Below are positions 38,323 through 40,548 of a stretch of 40,548 bases of DNA, piece by piece. This stretch comes from a virus. How positions within the stretch are numbered: the first letter of the stretch is position 1; each line of letters starts with the position of its first letter. The notes below the pieces were generated by a model. That model made no database searches. It was not told the origin of the DNA and saw nothing but the letters and a program-made list of their open reading frames with translations. The translations under genes and the position numbers were made by a program. The DNA is taken from the IMG/VR virus record IMGVR_UViG_3300028790_000001, positions 1 through 40,548 of that record; one strand, 5' to 3'.

Positions 38323-38616
38323 TCAGGGTTGACGCGCGGATGCTTCGGCGAGGCGGGCCTCGACGGTGGCGCGGCGGGCGCCCCGGTAGGCGAGGAACGC
38401 CCAGCCCATCCCGCAGCAGTTCACGACGATGAACAGCGCGGCGACCGCCAGCCAGACGAGGGGGAGCAGGGACAGGGCGAGCGGGATCGTGATGAGCTTG
38501 AGGTGCCGGGTGATGCGCCAGGTGTGGCGGGTGGCGCCGATGAATCCGAGGGCGGACTCGCGGTAGCGGGGGGTGTTGGCCATACCCCAGGTGTCGGTGT
38601 TGGCGGGGGCCGCCAT
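38323..38616 (-). CDS. Membrane protein, 97 aa
   Basis: Two adjoining hydrophobic stretches (IPLALSLLPLVWLAVAALFI and VVNCCGMGWAFLAY) flanked by basic segments. Start either ATG 38616 or ATG 38583 (both in frame; neither has a strong ribosome site). Array I ends 11 bases upstream of 38616. Located between terL and the head genes; unknown function. Confidence 0.6.
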   Translation of the reverse strand: MAAPANTDTWGMANTPRYRESALGFIGATRHTWRITRHLKLITIPLALSLLPLVWLAVAALFIVVNCCGMGWAFLAYRGARRATVEARLAEASARQP

Positions 38617-38626
38617 GATGGGTCGT

Positions 38627-38739
38627 ACGTCCCGACGTGGCCACATGCCCACGTGCTCATGTCGGGACGTGACCATGTCGGGACGTCCCCACGTGGCCAC
38701 AAGGACATGTCGCCTTGACCGGCACGTGGCCACGTGGGG
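38627..38739. repeat. 8-bp palindromic repeat array I (about 13 units)
   Basis: Largest array. Ten in-phase units start at 38627 and run to 38706 (the last has a decayed core, ACAA), followed by ATGT at 38707, a decayed unit, and two more units at 38724 and 38732 with a one-base phase shift. It lies 11 bases upstream of the membrane-protein ATG, in the gap after terL. Confidence 0.9.
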
Positions 38740-38755
38740 CCTACAGTTCGCCGGC

Positions 38756-38824
38756 GTGTCGAGATCCGGGGGTGTCCTCGGGCCGGCATGTGTGTCGAGA
38801 TCCGGGGGTGTCCTCGGGCCGGCA
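38756..38824. repeat. Tandem 33-bp direct repeat (36-bp period)
   Basis: The 33 bases starting GTGTCGAGATCC and ending GGGCCGGCA occur at 38756-38788 and again at 38792-38824, separated by three bases. Non-coding, between array I and the terL terminator. Could be a duplicated promoter/operator or a packaging-related element. Confidence 0.85.
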
Positions 38825-38828
38825 CGGC

Positions 38829-38865
38829 GGGGTCCCCACGTCGCACGTCCTGACGTGGGGACCCC
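38829..38865. terminator. Terminator hairpin directly after terL
   Basis: Perfect 14-bp inverted repeat GGGGTCCCCACGTC / GACGTGGGGACCCC with a 9-base loop, immediately downstream of the terL stop (38866-38868). Each arm contains an ACGT core like those in the arrays. Confidence 0.8.
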
Positions 38866-40548
38866 CTACGCCGTGGTCAGACCCCTCGTCTCGTACGCCG
38901 AGGAGGTGTCCTCGGCGGTGTCGCGGGCCCAGGCGTCGACGGCCATGGTGAGCGCGACGAACGGGTCGATGCGCCCGGTCGAGTGGTCCCGGTCGGGCTT
39001 CACGTTCCCCGCGGCGTCGCCGACGACGGCCAGGGACTTCACGGCATAGCGGAGAAGCCGGTTGCCGCCGTGGCGGATCCGGCGGGCGAGGACCAGGGCC
39101 TCGACCTCGCGCAGGGCGGGGGACATGGACGCGTAGCCCTGGCCCATCTCGAAGGGGTTGAGGCCACCGTCGCGCAGGTGGCCGAGGATCTGTTTCGATC
39201 CCCACCGGTCGAAGTGGAGGCGGCGGATCTCCAGGCGGTCGGCGAGGCGGTAGGCCTCGGCTTCGATGGCGTCGTAGTCGAGGGCCTTGCCCGGCGTGGT
39301 CAGCAGCTCACCCGAGGCGATGAGCTCGGCGAACAGGGCGCGCTCTCGGGGTGGCCGGTCTTCGAGGGTGTCGGCGGGGATCCAGGCGCGCACGATCGTT
39401 TCGAGGACCTCGACCTCGTACTCGGTGTCGTCAGGGTCGACGTCCCAGCGGGGGATCACGAGGACCAGGGCGGCGAGGTCCCGGGAGGAGGCGAGGTCGA
39501 GGCCGGCGTAGGCGACGGCGCCGGCGAGCTCGGCCTCAGAAGGCGACACGAACGCGCCGGACGCGGCCCAGTCGTCGACGGACAGCCACCTCGACAGGGC
39601 GGATGTGCGGACGTTGAGGTGCAGGCGGCAGAACGAGAAGCGCTTGCGTTCCGAGCGCGCCGCGGCCTTGGCTTCGGCGGTGAGGAAGTCGAGGGCGACG
39701 GTGCGGCCCAGGCCGGGGTTGGCGGCGGCCCAGACCTCTGGGTCGTCCCAGCGGTCGAGGTCGGCTTCGACCGCGGCGTAGATGACGACGTGCCACGACG
39801 AGTCGGCGATCTCCCCGAGGGCGACGGCCTCGGCGAAGTTGTGCAGCTCCGTGTAGGGGGTGCCATCGGCGTCGAGGCCGGCGGTGGTGAGGTACACGGT
39901 GAGGGGCTGGTCCCTCGCCGGCGTCGAGGACGTGAGGGTGTCGATGAGGCGGGGGTCGCGGTGCACGTGAATCTCGTCGATGACCAGGCCCGAGGCGTTG
40001 AGGCCCATCTTCTCCTCGGCCTTCTCGGGGGCACCGGAAACCACCTCGAACCGGGAGAAGGTGCGTTCGTAGACGATGGCCTTGTCGGCCATGAACGCCA
40101 GCCGGTTGCGCAGCGACGGGGAGCGGCGGGCCATGGCCTCGGCGGGACGGAACACTTCCTTGGCCTGGCGCACGGTGGTCGCCGCCGCGTAGACCTCGGC
40201 GCCCGGCTCGAACAGGCGGCCCGTCTGCAGGTTCGAGTCGGCGGCCAGCAGGTACAGGGCGATCGCGGACGCGAGCGTGGACTTCCCGTTCTTGCGGGGG
40301 ACCTCAACCCAGAGGGTCCGGGAGTGGCGGAACCCGTCGGGCCGGCGCCACCCGAACGTGGGGGCCAACGCGTAGAGGACCTGCCACAAATCGGGGACGA
40401 GACGGACGCCGGACCACCGGCCCTTCACGTGGCGCAACCGGCCGGCGAACTCGAGGAACCGGCCGACCTCGGCCGGGGAGAACGTGAGCCCGAGCCGGCG
40501 GCGGGTCTCCCGGTTCGGGGCGGGGGTGGCGAACGTGGGCGGGACGCA
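38866..40548 (-). CDS. terL: Terminase large subunit, main part (cut by the window edge)
   Basis: Continues the N-terminal part at 1-271; the last 127 bases repeat the first 127. Full protein 608 aa. ATPase: Walker A PRKNGKST at about 132-139 and Walker B LVIDE at 236-240, followed by IHVH. Nuclease: first Asp in AGLDLASSRD (about 399) and the late Asp in DPFVALTMAVDAW (about 576-588). This is the Terminase_1/HK97-like type that cuts and pumps phage DNA into proheads. Confidence 0.95.
   Translation of the reverse strand, partial: CVPPTFATPAPNRETRRRLGLTFSPAEVGRFLEFAGRLRHVKGRWSGVRLVPDLWQVLYALAPTFGWRRPDGFRHSRTLWVEVPRKNGKSTLASAIALYLLAADSNLQTGRLFEPGAEVYAAATTVRQAKEVFRPAEAMARRSPSLRNRLAFMADKAIVYERTFSRFEVVSGAPEKAEEKMGLNASGLVIDEIHVHRDPRLIDTLTSSTPARDQPLTVYLTTAGLDADGTPYTELHNFAEAVALGEIADSSWHVVIYAAVEADLDRWDDPEVWAAANPGLGRTVALDFLTAEAKAAARSERKRFSFCRLHLNVRTSALSRWLSVDDWAASGAFVSPSEAELAGAVAYAGLDLASSRDLAALVLVIPRWDVDPDDTEYEVEVLETIVRAWIPADTLEDRPPRERALFAELIASGELLTTPGKALDYDAIEAEAYRLADRLEIRRLHFDRWGSKQILGHLRDGGLNPFEMGQGYASMSPALREVEALVLARRIRHGGNRLLRYAVKSLAVVGDAAGNVKPDRDHSTGRIDPFVALTMAVDAWARDTAEDTSSAYETRGLTTA
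40422..40548. repeat. Right copy of 127-bp exact terminal overlap
   Basis: Identical to bases 1-127; see the left copy. Removing one copy gives a unit genome of 40,421 bp and an intact terL reading frame. Confidence 0.95.

Overview
The window is a complete, circular tailed-phage genome written linearly. Bases 1-127 recur exactly as the last 127 bases (40422-40548), and the large terminase gene runs through that junction in one frame, so the unit genome is about 40,421 bp. The 127-base overlap is what a de Bruijn assembler run at k=127 leaves on a circular contig; it is probably not a biological terminal repeat. Very high GC, many GTG starts, stop/start overlaps of the GTGA/ATGA type and possible leaderless starts suggest an actinobacterial host. 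That is an inference; nothing in the sequence names the host. The virion genes are those of a siphovirus with an HK97-type head.

Nearly all genes are on the minus strand, so the map reads from high to low coordinates. Packaging and head: terS (800-243), terL (271-1 joined to 40548-38866), a membrane protein, a winged-helix protein with an internal inverted repeat (possible replication origin), two small proteins, portal-MuF fusion, S78 prohead protease, major capsid protein and a strong terminator. Connectors and tail: four connector/neck/terminator genes, tail tube, tail-assembly chaperones with a probable -1 frameshift, tape measure, distal tail, tail-tip proteins. Lysis: small acidic proteins, r1t-like holin, amidase endolysin, two small membrane proteins. 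After a regulatory gap (19296-19445) comes the replication/recombination block: small HTH protein, a 493-aa protein, Cas4/RecB-like nuclease, phiC31 gp3-like recombination directionality factor, RuvC-like resolvase, DnaB-N/RepA-like helicase, ParA and a small partner. It ends with an adsorption module (BppU-like protein and collagen-like fibre).

Two accessory regions stand out. A plus-strand operon at 7011-8836 carries tandem paralogues of unknown function. The region 0.8-6.7 kb holds many small genes, including a toxin-antitoxin-like pair, a MerR-like regulator, zinc-ribbon proteins and an HNH endonuclease.

The most unusual feature is a family of nine arrays of an 8-bp, self-complementary repeat (core ACGT/ACAT/ATGT plus four mostly G/C bases; about 70 units). 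Eight lie between 38.6 kb and 5.1 kb across the junction and one lies upstream of parA. Each ends at or just upstream of a minus-strand start codon, and several are translated as C-terminal tails of the preceding gene. I know of no described phage element with these properties. No integrase was found, although a recombination directionality factor and ParA are present, so an extrachromosomal (phage-plasmid) lysogenic state is a reasonable hypothesis.
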